Shown here one piece after another: positions 48,673 through 58,940 of a stretch of DNA of 64,000 nucleotides. A program made the position numbers and the translations under genes. The notes under the pieces were generated by a model that did not search any database, was not told where the DNA came from, and worked only from the letters and a program-made list of their open reading frames with translations. Positions within the stretch are counted from its first letter, which is position 1; each line of letters begins with the position of its first letter. The DNA is taken from contig CAXAMN010004003.1 in NCBI GenBank assembly GCA_963970005.1, positions 296,354-360,353 on the forward strand, given 5' to 3'. Source of the DNA: Durusdinium trenchii (lineage: Eukaryota; Sar; Dinophyceae; Suessiales; Symbiodiniaceae).

Positions 48673-48916
48673 CTTCTTCAAAAAGAAGCCAGACCAGTCC
48701 AGCAGCCACAGCTCTGACACCTCTCAGAAGCCGGCAGCTATGGAGGCAGTCTCAGCTTCCAGACCAACACCACAAAGACTCAGCTTCCCTACGGAACTAG
48801 ATGAGCAAGAGCAAGCTGAACTCGCCCAGAGTCTGTCTGCTTTGGCCATGACACCCAGCCTCAATGCAGACAAGCCTGATGACGAAGAGCCTGGCTTTGC
48901 TGTTGACTTCTTCTAG
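48560..48916 (+). pseudogene. Unit 3: C-terminal tail with PIP-box-like motif
   Basis: After a frameshift near 48640 the tail reads SPPISDFFKKKP (about 48655-48690), then a Ser-rich linker, LSFPTELDEQEQAELAQSLS, and ends in FAVDFF at TAG 48914-48916. Units 1 and 2 align here with PPLPELFRKQ and TPLTEIFRKQ. Confidence 0.6.
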
Positions 48917-48965
48917 CTGCCGAAGGCCACCTGAGACGACCCTGAGGCACAGCTTAGCCGACACC

Positions 48966-48976
48966 GGCCAAAGGCC
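48966..48976 (+). other. 3' stem-loop of unit 3
   Basis: GGCC-AAA-GGCC sits between the stop codon and the A-rich run and corresponds to GACC/GGTC in unit 2 and GGC/GCC in unit 1. Confidence 0.45.
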
Positions 48977-49021
48977 TGCGACAAACAAGCACCTCTAGCA
49001 AAAAATAAAATATAAAAAAAA

Positions 49022-49160
49022 ATACATACATACATACATACATACATACATACCATACCATACCATACCATACCATACCATACCATACCATACCANNNNN
49101 NNNNNACCATACCATACCATACCATACCATACCATACCATACCATACCATACATACATAC
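49022..49160. repeat. Microsatellite after unit 3 ((CATA)n, (ACCAT)n)
   Basis: CATA units lead into long ACCAT arrays and back to CATA. An assembly gap lies inside, so the true length is unknown. Confidence 0.9.
49096..49105. other. Assembly gap (10 N)
   Basis: Ten undetermined bases inside a pure (ACCAT)n tract, most likely a collapsed repeat. Confidence 0.95.
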
Positions 49161-49458
49161 GACAATCCGTTCGTGGCAATTAATAGATCGACTAGAGGTC
49201 TTTGACATGGCTCAACAGAAAAGGTTAAAAAGTCGTCGATAGAAACCAATGATGTGCGGGTCCAAACTGACCAACGTTTTGAGTACACATCTCACAAATG
49301 TGGCACTAACCAGCTTCCATTGAAACCGTGCTAGGTCCAAGCAAACAAAATCGAGCGGGCCCGGCATTCTGAGCATCTTCGAAGTGAAGATGAACTTGCG
49401 TGTCACATCAGCCCGACAGCAAGGAGGATTCTCTGTCTCCAGGAGAGATCAAGTCTCA

Positions 49459-50174
49459 CCTTTCTCTGTCTCGTCCAACTCTCTCCCAATGAGATTGGCG
49501 AAAGCCCTTGGATGCCGCCGTGCAGAGCGTCCGAATCTCAGCACCCGGCGGTTGTTCCTCTCATGATCATAGCGCCCGGGTGGCAAGGGCAAATTCGCAG
49601 GAGCCTCTTGGTCTGGCCACTCCCAGGACTTGTAAACTGCCAGCTTGGATTCATCAAAATCAACCTGGTCTTCCTCTGAGATGTCGAAGGGGAGTTCCGG
49701 AAGTTCCGGTTCAGCACTCTGGACCATCTGTACAGCCTTTTGCTCGTCAGGTTGATGGACTTGGGAGCGTTTGATACTCTTCGGGTTGGAACGTCCACGA
49801 CGCGTGGTGGCCGCGAGAGCCTCGTCAGACCTGTCAGCTGGAACCACCTTGGAAAAGTTGGTCACTGCTGTGGCGCTGGCCGCACAGCCCATGGCACAGC
49901 AGAACGCAAGAACGAAGGCAAGCGTCACCCAAGGGTTGCTGAGCACACTTCTAGCCCAAATGCCCACGAAACGCATCCAGACATGTCGACCTGCAATTCG
50001 TTGCGTCTATCACTGTAGGCATCACTATCATGCTCATTCATCCTACCTTTGGAACCCTTCGACGTTTGCCTTCAGTCCCTGGTCGTTTTTCTGGGCTCCC
50101 TGCTCGCTCAGCAGGGCCATGAGGGTGGTGTCTTCACCGCACACAAATACCTCCCTCATGGCGAGAGCAAAGAG
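49459..50174 (-). CDS. Small secreted or single-pass membrane protein, two exons
   Basis: Exon 50047-50174 starts after TTTCTGTAG and reads MREVFVCGEDTTLMALLSEQ, then GAQKNDQGLKANVEGFQ, ending CCAAAG|GTAGG. The next exon (from about 49990 to 49459) encodes MRFVGIWARSVLSNPW followed by a hydrophobic segment VTLAFVLAFCCAMGCAASA, which is a signal anchor or membrane helix. It continues with a long acidic stretch (ELPELPFDISEEDQVDFDES) and a basic part with RRVLRFGRSARRH, and ends at GAGAAAG|GTGAGA. The phases of the two exons do not join as drawn, so a small exon may be missing or the second has its own start. No family is recognised. Confidence 0.5.
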
Positions 50175-50399
50175 CTACAGAAACCGGTCGCATCCGGTCG
50201 CATCGACGGAAACAAAACAGAGAACAGACGATCGACGTCTTGCACGTCCGTTTTGAATTGAAGCTGCCACATCAAAGAATGATAGGATCTGTAGGATGTG
50301 ATGTAGAAGGGATGATAGATGTGGTGTGGGCGGGACTACAGAGCTTGCAGTACAACATGTGGACAACACATGTGGCAGAACTGTTGATTTCACTGGTGG

Positions 50400-50655
50400 A
50401 ATGAATGACTGAATGCCTTTGAACATGTGCAGCAGATCTTTTCCCTGCTTTGAAGCGAAGTGCAATCCAACTCGAGAAACCAGAAAGCTTTTGACCTGAT
50501 CCTTGGCCTTGTCCCTTTCCGGAGGGTGAGCTGCCGCACCGTGCAGAAAGACGGGTCTAACCGAGGGTCCCTTTCTGCGCTTAGCCAAGCATCCGCTCAC
50601 GACCCGCTTGCCGCAAGGCCTCGAGCAATTCACCCACCGTGGCCTCGGATTTCCG
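50400..50655 (-). other. Candidate upstream exons
   Basis: Two stretches look coding: about 50590-50650 (TVGELLEALRQAGRERMLG) and about 50400-50520 (DKAKDQVKSFLVSRVGLHFA, SKQGKDLLHMFKG). They could be earlier exons of the 49.4-50.2 kb gene. No clear splice signals were fixed. Confidence 0.3.
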
Positions 50656-51911
50656 AATTATCACTCTCTGTTGTCACGGAAACACATTCATATAGCTCAT
50701 GTCCTAAGGGGCGGGGAAGGATAGGGTGAGAAAGGATAGGGTGATCCATGTATGTATTGGCCACGTACCAAAAATCTTTACTTGTGTTGCTGAATGAACT
50801 TGTAGAAAGAACACAAGAAATATCACCTTCGGTCTCTTGATGTTAGAAACACATCAGCTTCATGTCCAAGGCACAGATCTACCGCGCACCTCTTCAAGGT
50901 GGTCGTACTCCTTAGGTTTCAGCCCTCGATAATGTGTGGGTCATGGCAAACCGGCGCCCGAAGGTTTCACCCAAAATTCACAGAATGGGACACCCTCAGG
51001 GCCTTCCACCCAAGGTGGAGAACTTCAGTCAAAATCTGCTCACGAAAACTGCATTAATCTGGGTCGAAAAACTGTTTTCTGCAACGTGATCAGGGTGTCC
51101 GCACTGCATGTCCGCTATTGTTCTTTTCAGAACCGGATCCAACTAACAAATATCCTGGACTTCTGTCCATCGCCTATGGCAAACCAAACTTTAGAGAAAG
51201 AAACCCCAAACATTCGGATGCTGTTAAGTTGGCTCAATTCCAGCAATCGGCCCCAAAGCAAAGCACTTCCTTCGAACGGGACACCATTCTGGTCGACTCA
51301 AACCCCCAGACTGTAAAAGCAAAAAACGCTTCAGATAGAATGATAGAACTGGTCAAAAAGTGTCTTCCAAGTCTTCCACGTGTCTGGTTTTCTAGGCTAG
51401 CCAAGTGCCTGGATCCAAAATTTGGCTAGACCTTCAAACATCTTCAAACCCACGGATCTGCCCTCTTCCAACACCCAGAATCCGGGTCCCGAAGGGAGAG
51501 CAAGTCCTTGCAATGGAGTAAGCCCACCACCTGGAGAGATACAGTAGTCAGAAAGGTGTTGCAAAAGAGCTGCCGCTTTGTGATTGCTGTTTAAACAGTT
51601 GTTCTGCCTTTGTTGTACGTGGATTTGTATACTCATCATTGAGACGTTCTTTGTCTGTCCCTTCCTTTGTTGGTTGAAACGTTTGAAGACTTTGAAGACA
51701 CTTATTCAAGTCACTTTCGTCTCGTGTCTCCTGCCTGTCCGGAGCTGGGTTCCACAACTGGGAAGCGGCTGAAACCTTGTTGAACCACCTGTGCAATGAA
51801 GGCATAGTCCAAGATATCCTGTGCAAAAAAGGAAGGCGATTTGATGACATTCTAATCTCCAGGGTTCAGACTAGCCCCTATATAGAAAGGAAAGGACGAA
51901 ATTTGAGAGAC
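50656..51911. other. No supported gene
   Basis: Complex sequence with short frames only, which show no domain (for example 50936-51316 plus and 51548-51850 minus). It ends where dispersed repeat copy B starts. Confidence 0.4.
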
Positions 51912-52968
51912 CAATATGGTAGTGCAAGGCTGGGAAGAAAAAATAGCGGAGCACTTGTTGTTGAATGCCTGTAGCTTTCGTGGAGCTTGTATCAACGTGG
52001 AATAGATCAAGATCGGAGCACAGGATCAAGTGTTGAATGTTTGAGGTTTTCTCGACTATCCTGGCGCGGTGCTCTCTGGAGCGTCCCTGTTTGGTGGTCT
52101 ACTTGAGAATCCGTGTAAAAATGAACGTCAGTGAAGACCAGGAGAAGGATGCCCGAAAGATGGTTTTTGGTTGTTTTGAAATGTGTTTCGGGCATCGTGC
52201 ATCAGTGCGAAGCCCTTTGAAAAGCAGGGCTGGGAGAAAAAAAAGAGAGCACTCATTCTTGAATGGTTCGACGTAGATGAAGATCGGAGCACAGCACGAA
52301 GTGTTGAATGCTTTTAGTATTCTTGATTTGCTTGGTCCCTTGTTGGTGTTCTATTTGAGAGTCCATGCAAAAATAAACGTCAGTAAACACCAGGAGAATG
52401 ATGCCCGAAATGGTTTTTGTGGTTGCGTTGAAGTGTGTTTCGGGTATCGTGCATCAATGCGAAGCCCTATAGAGAGCAGGGCTGGGAGGAAAAAATAGCA
52501 GAGCACCTATAGTTGAAAGCTTGTGGTTTCGTGGAGCTGGTATCACTGCGACTGAGATCAAGATCGGAGCACAGCATGAAGTGTTGAACGCTTGCAGCTT
52601 TCTTGCTTCTCCTCTTGCGGCGCTCTTATCCCCAAGCCTCTACCTCGCCCAACTGGACATGCTCACATCGTTCGCTGCCAGAGCGTTCACTCTGTGTTGC
52701 TTGGTCCTTCTTGGTATGATCAGAGCTACACAGTCCCTATGCCCTGCTCAGGACTAGAAAAATTGTTCCCAGACCCCTTCATGATGCTAATGATGCACAA
52801 CTCGGCGTCCATTGCATCACTCGCATCACCAGACCCTATTTTCACTGCTTTTCTGACCCTCGCTTTGGAGCGCTCTCCCCCAGCAAGCTCCGCGTTCACC
52901 CTCTCCCCCTTAACTCACTTCGTTTGCTCTAAGAGCTCAAGCCTAGCCTATCGGCTGGCTTTCGTAAT
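51912..52968 (+). repeat. Dispersed 1.07 kb repeat, copy B
   Basis: The sequence is collinear with 22511-23576 in the same orientation, with frequent small differences. It starts CAATATGGTAGTGC and ends GGCTGGCTTTCGTAAT. Internal subrepeats with TTTCGGGCATCGTGCATCA lie about 250 bases apart (near 52188 and 52439). Copy B lacks the 140-base segment of copy A and has a different stretch just before its end. An AT-rich microsatellite follows at once, as for copy A. Confidence 0.8.
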
Positions 52969-53052
52969 AGATATCTATCTATCTATCTATCTACCTATCT
53001 ATATATATATATATTATATATATTATATATTATATTATATATATATATATGT
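52969..53052. repeat. (TATC)n and (AT)n microsatellite tail of dispersed repeat B
   Basis: TATC units grade into AT runs directly after the end of repeat copy B. Confidence 0.85.
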
Positions 53053-54039
53053 GTGTGGCCTTTGCCGTATTCATGTTATTTTTTGCCAGTGCATCCGCTT
53101 CACTCCAATCTTGTCGTCAAATTTGCACCATTGATTAGCTTGACAGAATGCTTGTACATTGCTGCAACAAACTCATAGTTTTCGCAACACGTTCATCGCT
53201 TTCACAACCGTCATAGCCACGACGCTGGCATCGAAGAATAAATTAGGGTAGGGAGTGAGGATGAAAGAGTGAATACCATGCACTCCTTGCGCAGGGAATC
53301 AAAAGTTGTGTCTCTGTCTGCTGCAAGTGTAGGGTCCTTGAAGCCTTGATGGGAAATGGTCACATTGCAAGCACGAGGACTGGAGCGTCATCTGCCAAAC
53401 AACAAACCAAAGACAAACCTACGACAAAACAAACAGACAACAAATTCACAACATCAAGGGTACAACCGCTGCAATATCTCGGCTTAGCCGTAGTGCCGAT
53501 GTTTTTCATCATGCAGTGGGTGAGCACTAGATTCATTAGATTTTAGACTTGGGTTTGAGCAGCAGCAGCAGCAGCAGCAGCAGCCCACAACAGCAACAAC
53601 GACAACAACAACATCATCATCACCACCGTCATCATCATGTCCGCAACTTCTCACAACGTTGTGATCAACCCAGTGTCACGGTGATGAAGCGGGTGCGGTT
53701 GTTAAAGTCCCGGAAACCCACTCTGACTCTAGAACACCCTTTGACTTGGGAAACGACAAAACCTGCTACGAAACACAGTGGGTTGCCGGCGCACTTCAAA
53801 AGAGTCACATGCCGAAACCGCCATAGGGGTTACCGAAACTCATTCTCGTCTTGGCAGGGAAGAGGCGTTTCGCACGGAGCCTTTGCGGCATGACATTGTT
53901 ACTTGTTGTTTTCGATTTCTTGGTTCCTTGTCGCTGGAGACGGGGTTCAAACAGCTCAGACTTCAGGGCTTGAACCGCTTCACTCTCACAGTTCGATTCA
54001 AACTCTGCGGCTTAACAGCGGCTTAACCACCGGCCCGAC
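53053..54039. other. No fixed exon; probably downstream part of the CNNM gene
   Basis: The CBS domains of the CNNM-type gene should continue to lower coordinates, but I could not identify further exons here. Apart from the trinucleotide tract nothing stands out. Confidence 0.35.
53556..53640. repeat. CAG/CAA/CAT trinucleotide tract
   Basis: Eight or more AGC units, then CAACAG, CAACAA and CATCAT units. No gene is supported across it. Confidence 0.8.
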
Positions 54040-57000
54040 GGTTTCCGCCTTGGGGCTCAGGCTGCAGGCTGCATCCAGCTTCACCATGACCTCCGAGACT
54101 GTCTTCTGGGCCATGCCCAGGGCTCCTGCGAAGGATGCAATGCATCGGCTTCTCAGTCCGTTTGCCAATGAAAAAACATGCTTTCTTGATGACCGCAGGC
54201 AAAGAACTTCCAGGTTCCTATCAGCATCTCTGCTTGTCCCTCGGCCAGCATGCCAGGAGCTGCAGACTTCTGGTATTCCACCAGTGCTTGGAGCTGGCTC
54301 CGGTCCAACAAGTTCTCCTTTGCAGCGCCCGAGTCAGTAACGAGAGCTCATGATAAGGTGTCGTGAAAAAAAGAGTGTGCGGAAGATTCCTCTTGCTTTC
54401 CGATGTCCGGAACAACAGCTTTTTCAAAACTTGCAGGCGTTGTAAACCGCCAACCTATCCAAACAAGTTTGAAAAGTTGAACAGCTTGCAACCGCAGGAC
54501 ACTGACCCGCATCTCAAAGATCACGTTTTGATACCTTTTGCAGGTCAAGGCTCTCGTTGGGGAAAGAGCCGATCCAATACAAGAGCATACCTCGGCCCAA
54601 TTGACACAGCAACCAGTTTTCAAACCTACTGCTCCATTATCTGCTGAAAACAATTTTGCAAACCAAACTCTTCCTCCAAGAAACCATTGCGAAAAACAAA
54701 GTTGATCTTTCAAGTCACTCACCTTCTGAACCTGATCGAAATTTCCTTCAACAGACCGGAAGCACCCCAAATATAACAAATCAGAAACATCAGGGGGTAT
54801 GGTGCGGACTTGCAGATAGCATTTGCGGAGGAATCTGCACCGTTTTGCGAAAAGAGCAAAGAACAGTCAAATTTTGGCTGTTGTTTGCCCCTGTCGCAAA
54901 GGGTGCCCATTCCTCCACAGATGCTGTCTGTAAGTCCGCACCAATCTGCCTGATGAATGCCATGACTTGCGAGGAATGACAAGTCATGGCACTCATCACC
55001 AGGGTTGGTTAGACGTCAATTCACCTCAAGTGTCATCATTCTTCAAGCAAATCAATTTTTTGAACAATTTTGAACAACATCTCTGACCAGAGTGGGAGTC
55101 CTGGCGTGGCACTGCTTTTGCGGGGTAAAACAGCTGCTAAATCGCAATCTACTTCACATAACCACGAACTCAGACCTTGACATATCATTTGAGATAAACG
55201 GTTGCGGCTATACACTTTACCTTTGCTGTGGTCGTGCCAACCCTAGTGTCCCCCATCACCATCAATGAACTCTGATCACCGAGTGGTACCACTTCCCGCA
55301 GTGATTCTGTGCAACTTTCCCACTGAAACATCGTGGGATTGGCAGTACCAAGGGGCTTTGAGATACTAACCTCAGGAGTGCTCTTTGCAGTTACGTACAG
55401 CGCATGTTTTCCTTTCTAGCTATAACTTATCATTGAGGTGAGATGGTAGTTCCTGGTAGTCGCTTTCTTTTTCGGCCCCCTTCCTCTCTCTCCTATCACT
55501 CTTCATTCTTTTGAGCCTCTTCCAAGGCCCTCGTTACGTTACCTCCCATGAATGAACGGGACCTCAAAGGGACAAAAAGAGACAGTCCGACTGTATCGTT
55601 TCCGCCCCTTCACTATCCTCAAATCATACTGCAAGTCAGGGTCCTGTGACCCTGACTTGAGGGTCTCTTGTTGCAGCAGAACTTCCAAAGCCGGCTGAAG
55701 AGCCCGCCACTTGGTTATCTTTTTTCAAGGATTCATTGCCAGCTTTGACTTTGGAGAGGAATCAAGTCTCACAGGGAACGACCGCACACCTAAGCAGTGG
55801 GCTTCGTCCCCGTGGCCATCTGCTCCAACTCCGCCAGGCTGCGGCTTTGTGATGGGATAGAAGAGGAGCATTGCCAAGCGGATGATGGGAGACCCGGCAG
55901 CGCCCAAGAAAAGGCCATGCCGAGTGCAAACAGACTGCGGAACCTGGGGTGACTGAATAAGACAAGGAGAAAACGTACTATCCATCCAAGCCAGTAAACC
56001 ACAGATTTGTTGGTGCTCAAGGTAGTGCGGTTTCGAGGTTTTGTGCATTGTACAAATCGACCAGAAAAGAAGCAAACTCCACACAAAGAGATTGAACTCT
56101 TTGGTCCTGAGCGCCCGTGCAATCTCGCAAAGGATCACAATGATGGCAGTCGTCAGCAGAAAGCCAATAAAACCACCTGCAGATGAGTCTGGGCCCTTCA
56201 TGCCATCCTCACCAAATGTGTGCAATATCAGTGTGTTTCCGTTGTGTAGATCCTGAGCTGCACCTGCTGAACACCACTCCTTCTTGCAGAAATGACTAAA
56301 GCTAGCTTCAAAAGACCAGCGCCTGCGTAGTCAGCCAGCCTGAGTGTAGAACGTCACAAAAACATCAAGCTCAATCCCTAGATCCCAGGAACAACAGTCT
56401 CCCACACGTATCCAGCTCCTTCATCTCCCCTTACAACCCACATTGAAAAAGCCTCTGGCAAGGGGACCATGGATTACAAACCAAGCAGCAACTGTGCCAT
56501 TGCAGCATTCACTGCAGTATTCCCCAAAAGGATCGTGCAAAGCAGCAAATTGCCCTGCTGTCTCAGTGGCAAAATCTTTCCTGAGGCCAAGCTTTAGAAG
56601 ATTGATGAGAATGTCACCGTATCTTTAAATATGAAATGTGACAAAACAAATGTTGGTTGATCATCTACATGTCGGTTGTGCAGCAGTTTACAAGCTTAAA
56701 AATAGGGGCAGAAAGCTGATGAGAGCTGCCTCCCTTTAGTGGCAGAAAGAAAGTCAACCATGGCTTCATTTTGGAGGCAAGAATCTTGCATATCTGGCTG
56801 CATCCATAGCTGCTTCGTCCTACAAGTCAAAACAAAATAATGAATCAACGGGAGAAATCTTGCACACTTGGACCATGATTAGCTCCACTGCTGCCCTAAG
56901 TTGAGCTTTTCAGGCAGGTGCTGTGGCCCAAAGCGATAAAGCAAAAGCGTGCCGATCTGTCCTTATTGGGCACATCAATCAGAACTTTCAACTGGGCGGT

Positions 57001-57306
57001 ATCTAGGGACATCAGCCCAATATTCAGGCCTCAGGCCGCATCACAAGCAGCATATGGTAAACATGGTAGAACGATCAAGTAGTATCATGGAAGGATCACC
57101 CATGACTGGGAGTCGTAGGGTTTCATTTCATCTATCAGGCAGAAACTGATCTTGAAGGATGGTGGATATTCAAGTACCCTGATCCTGCATGCCCTGCCTG
57201 TAAAAGTCTGCGAAAGAAAAGTGAGCACTGCGATACTGAGAAAGGTGAGGGCCAACTTGAAGCTCTCAGTATCATCATCCGGAGCGGTCCCGGTGGCATT
57301 GTTCAT
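54040..57306 (-). CDS. CNNM/CorC-type (DUF21 plus CBS) membrane metal-transport protein, multi-exon, incomplete
   Basis: Exons from high to low: about 57200-57306 (MNNATGTAPDDDTESF, then helix LALTFLSIAVLTFL); 56962-57029 (LNIGLMSLDTAQLKVLI); 56786-56819 (DEAAMDAARYA); 56482-56580 (KILPLRQQGNLLL, LLGNTAVNAA); 56121-56176 (GFIGFLLTTAIIVILCEI); about 55843-55943 (VPQSVCTRHGLFLGAAGSP, LLFYPIT); 54201-54317 (ENLLDRSQLQALVEYQ, LAEGQAEMLIGTW); 54040-54105 (KTVSEVMVKLDAACSL, start of the first CBS domain). Joined, they give the DUF21 signature with CEI-VPQ across a junction and the helix linking DUF21 to CBS. Most junctions keep phase with donors GA, GA, GT, GC and GC. CNNM proteins transport or sense Mg2+ or other divalent cations in membranes. 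Exons between 54.3 and 55.8 kb and after 54.0 kb are missing. Confidence 0.82.
54800..54943. repeat. Long imperfect hairpin (about 67-base arms)
   Basis: The arm 54800-54866 (TGGTGCGGACTTGCAGATAG...) is inverted at 54878-54943 (...CTGTCTGTAAGTCCGCACCA) with about 80-85% pairing by eye and an 11-base loop. Both strands therefore show similar open frames. It lies in an intron region of the CNNM-type gene. Confidence 0.8.
54959..54990. repeat. Perfect 11-base inverted repeat
   Basis: GCCATGACTTG and CAAGTCATGGC flank a 10-base loop. It lies next to the long hairpin. Confidence 0.85.
55632..55659. repeat. Perfect 12-base inverted repeat
   Basis: CAAGTCAGGGTC and GACCCTGACTTG flank the loop CTGT. 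It lies in an intron region of the CNNM-type gene. Confidence 0.85.
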
Positions 57307-58940
57307 TGAACGCGGCCGCTGCGCGTGGCAAGTCTGACTTGGCTGGTTTCAAGGCCAAAAAGCGTGGGTGAGTGATGTGATGTGGGTGATTTGTAAATCC
57401 AAAACGATAGAGTCTGGTTTAGACATGATTGGCGTGTTGACCACATGCTGATTAGGACTGAACCAACGATCTGTGGAGGGATTGTCGCCACTTCTGGGCG
57501 AACCTGGCTGGTCGCTTGCCAGCTGGTTTGGCTCAAGCCACATCACGTCAAGGTTGCAAAGTAATCAAAGCAATCGAACACCCCGCAGTCCCCCCTGACC
57601 TAGATTTGGTGTCTTGGCAATGGCCTCTTCACAGTAGTTCTTCACACAGTCGCGCAGGAGGATCAAAAGCAGGATTGGGGTAGGGGCAACAACCAACACT
57701 CCACCCTGGCGTCATCTGCTCTCCCCATGCAGTTCCTTTTCCAGTTCCTCTTCCGCCTCATTCGCACGCCGAGTGCGGTATGCCTGGAGCCTCAACAAGG
57801 CAGGGCTATGCAGCAACTGGGAAGTTGGACGTTGTCACAGGTATGGCCGGGTTGACTTGTACCTGTCCCTCAGTGCCCGAAACAATGTGCTCAAAAGGTG
57901 AGTGAAGGAAGAGACAATGAAAGAAACATGGCGCCGATTGACGTGAATACTCCCGCTGAGGTGCAGACTCTCCCCGCAAGAAGGCCTCTTCATCGGCCGA
58001 AAGAGGCTGCTCCTCACCAGCTATCAAAGCAGCTGAAGCATTGAAATCGGAGTCCGTGGATTGCTTGTTGCTCAAGCACTGAATCTTGGCTGTGGTGACA
58101 CAAGTATCATATGAAACCTTTGAACATATCCTGAATGGTTTCAGAACCACTCGCATATGTGGCTAGAGCAGGACAGAATCCTGTTTCACCCTGGCCCACA
58201 ACCCACAGGGTCCGGCCTCGACCTCCAAGGGAGAGGAGTCACGCATGGACGGGCTGTACAGCACGCCCTGGCAATCGCAGTGCCCACATGAGCATTCTTT
58301 GGAACCCAAGAAAGCCTATCATCCACCTTCAGGCAAGCTGGAAAGAACAATATTGTTTAACTTATGATCAATGGAGCAGAGTTTATCAAGAACTTATCAA
58401 GGAGCATGAAGAACTTATGGAGCATGAATAGAGTCCCAGAGCATAGAACTTCTCAAGGAGCATGAATAGAACTTATCATTGTTCGCATGTTAGAAATATT
58501 CCGCTGCGGAGTCCCAGAGCTGGGAGTTGCGGACCAGTGGACCAGCCACTACACCGGACCTGTCAGTGCTTTTGCAACCACCATTTTGGGACTTGCAGCA
58601 CATGGTGCGCGTCAAGGAGAAGCTGTTATTTGAAAAACTGTCCATTGGGTTTGGTGAAAAGTGGCTCTACCAAACTTCAACGTCAGGTTATCAAAACCAT
58701 GAAGTTGACCTAATTCGTGGTCGTTGGATGATCGAACTCTCGTGATGACTCTCGTTGGTTGGCGTCGCCTGTGGCAGGTCTTCGCAGGCTGTTCCCAGCC
58801 GATTCAGATGCAAGTACCTGCCCCACCGGTGCTTGTCCTTGTCACCGGCTTTAAACCACCCTTACTGAGACCTGTCATCGCACGGATCAGAAAACGGTCC
58901 TTACTTGTGACACATGGGGCATTAGCACGGAGGCGCACAC
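57307..58940. other. No supported exon; intergenic or end of the kinase gene
   Basis: The last exons of the kinase gene (C-terminal beta strand after GFGTD) should lie below 58.94 kb, but I could not fix them. Frames on both strands (for example 57806-58156 minus) show no domain. Confidence 0.35.

Larger units (their letters stand above)
41606..49021 (+). mobile_element. Non-LTR retrotransposon, unit 3 of 3 (most complete, inactive)
   Basis: At 7.4 kb this is the longest copy and the reference for the family. It starts TGGCTCAAGC, has about 340 bases before the first conserved coding text, and ends with stop 48914-48916, a 3' hairpin and an A-rich run. All modules are present. Reading is interrupted by an 8-base tandem duplication (42440-42455), a small deletion near 43567, a shift near 45610, another near 46205 in the palm and one near 48640. 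At the protein level it differs from unit 2 by roughly a third of residues by eye, so the array is not a recent duplication. Confidence 0.88.

Noticed and set aside
34379..49160. A CRISPR array or tandem satellite in the middle of the window
   Set aside because: The simple repeats lack spacers, and the long units between them are protein-coding retrotransposons.
49208..49216. A fourth spliced-leader-like start (TGGCTCAAC) after unit 3
   Set aside because: Only eight of nine bases match, it is not adjacent to the microsatellite, and no retrotransposon sequence follows.
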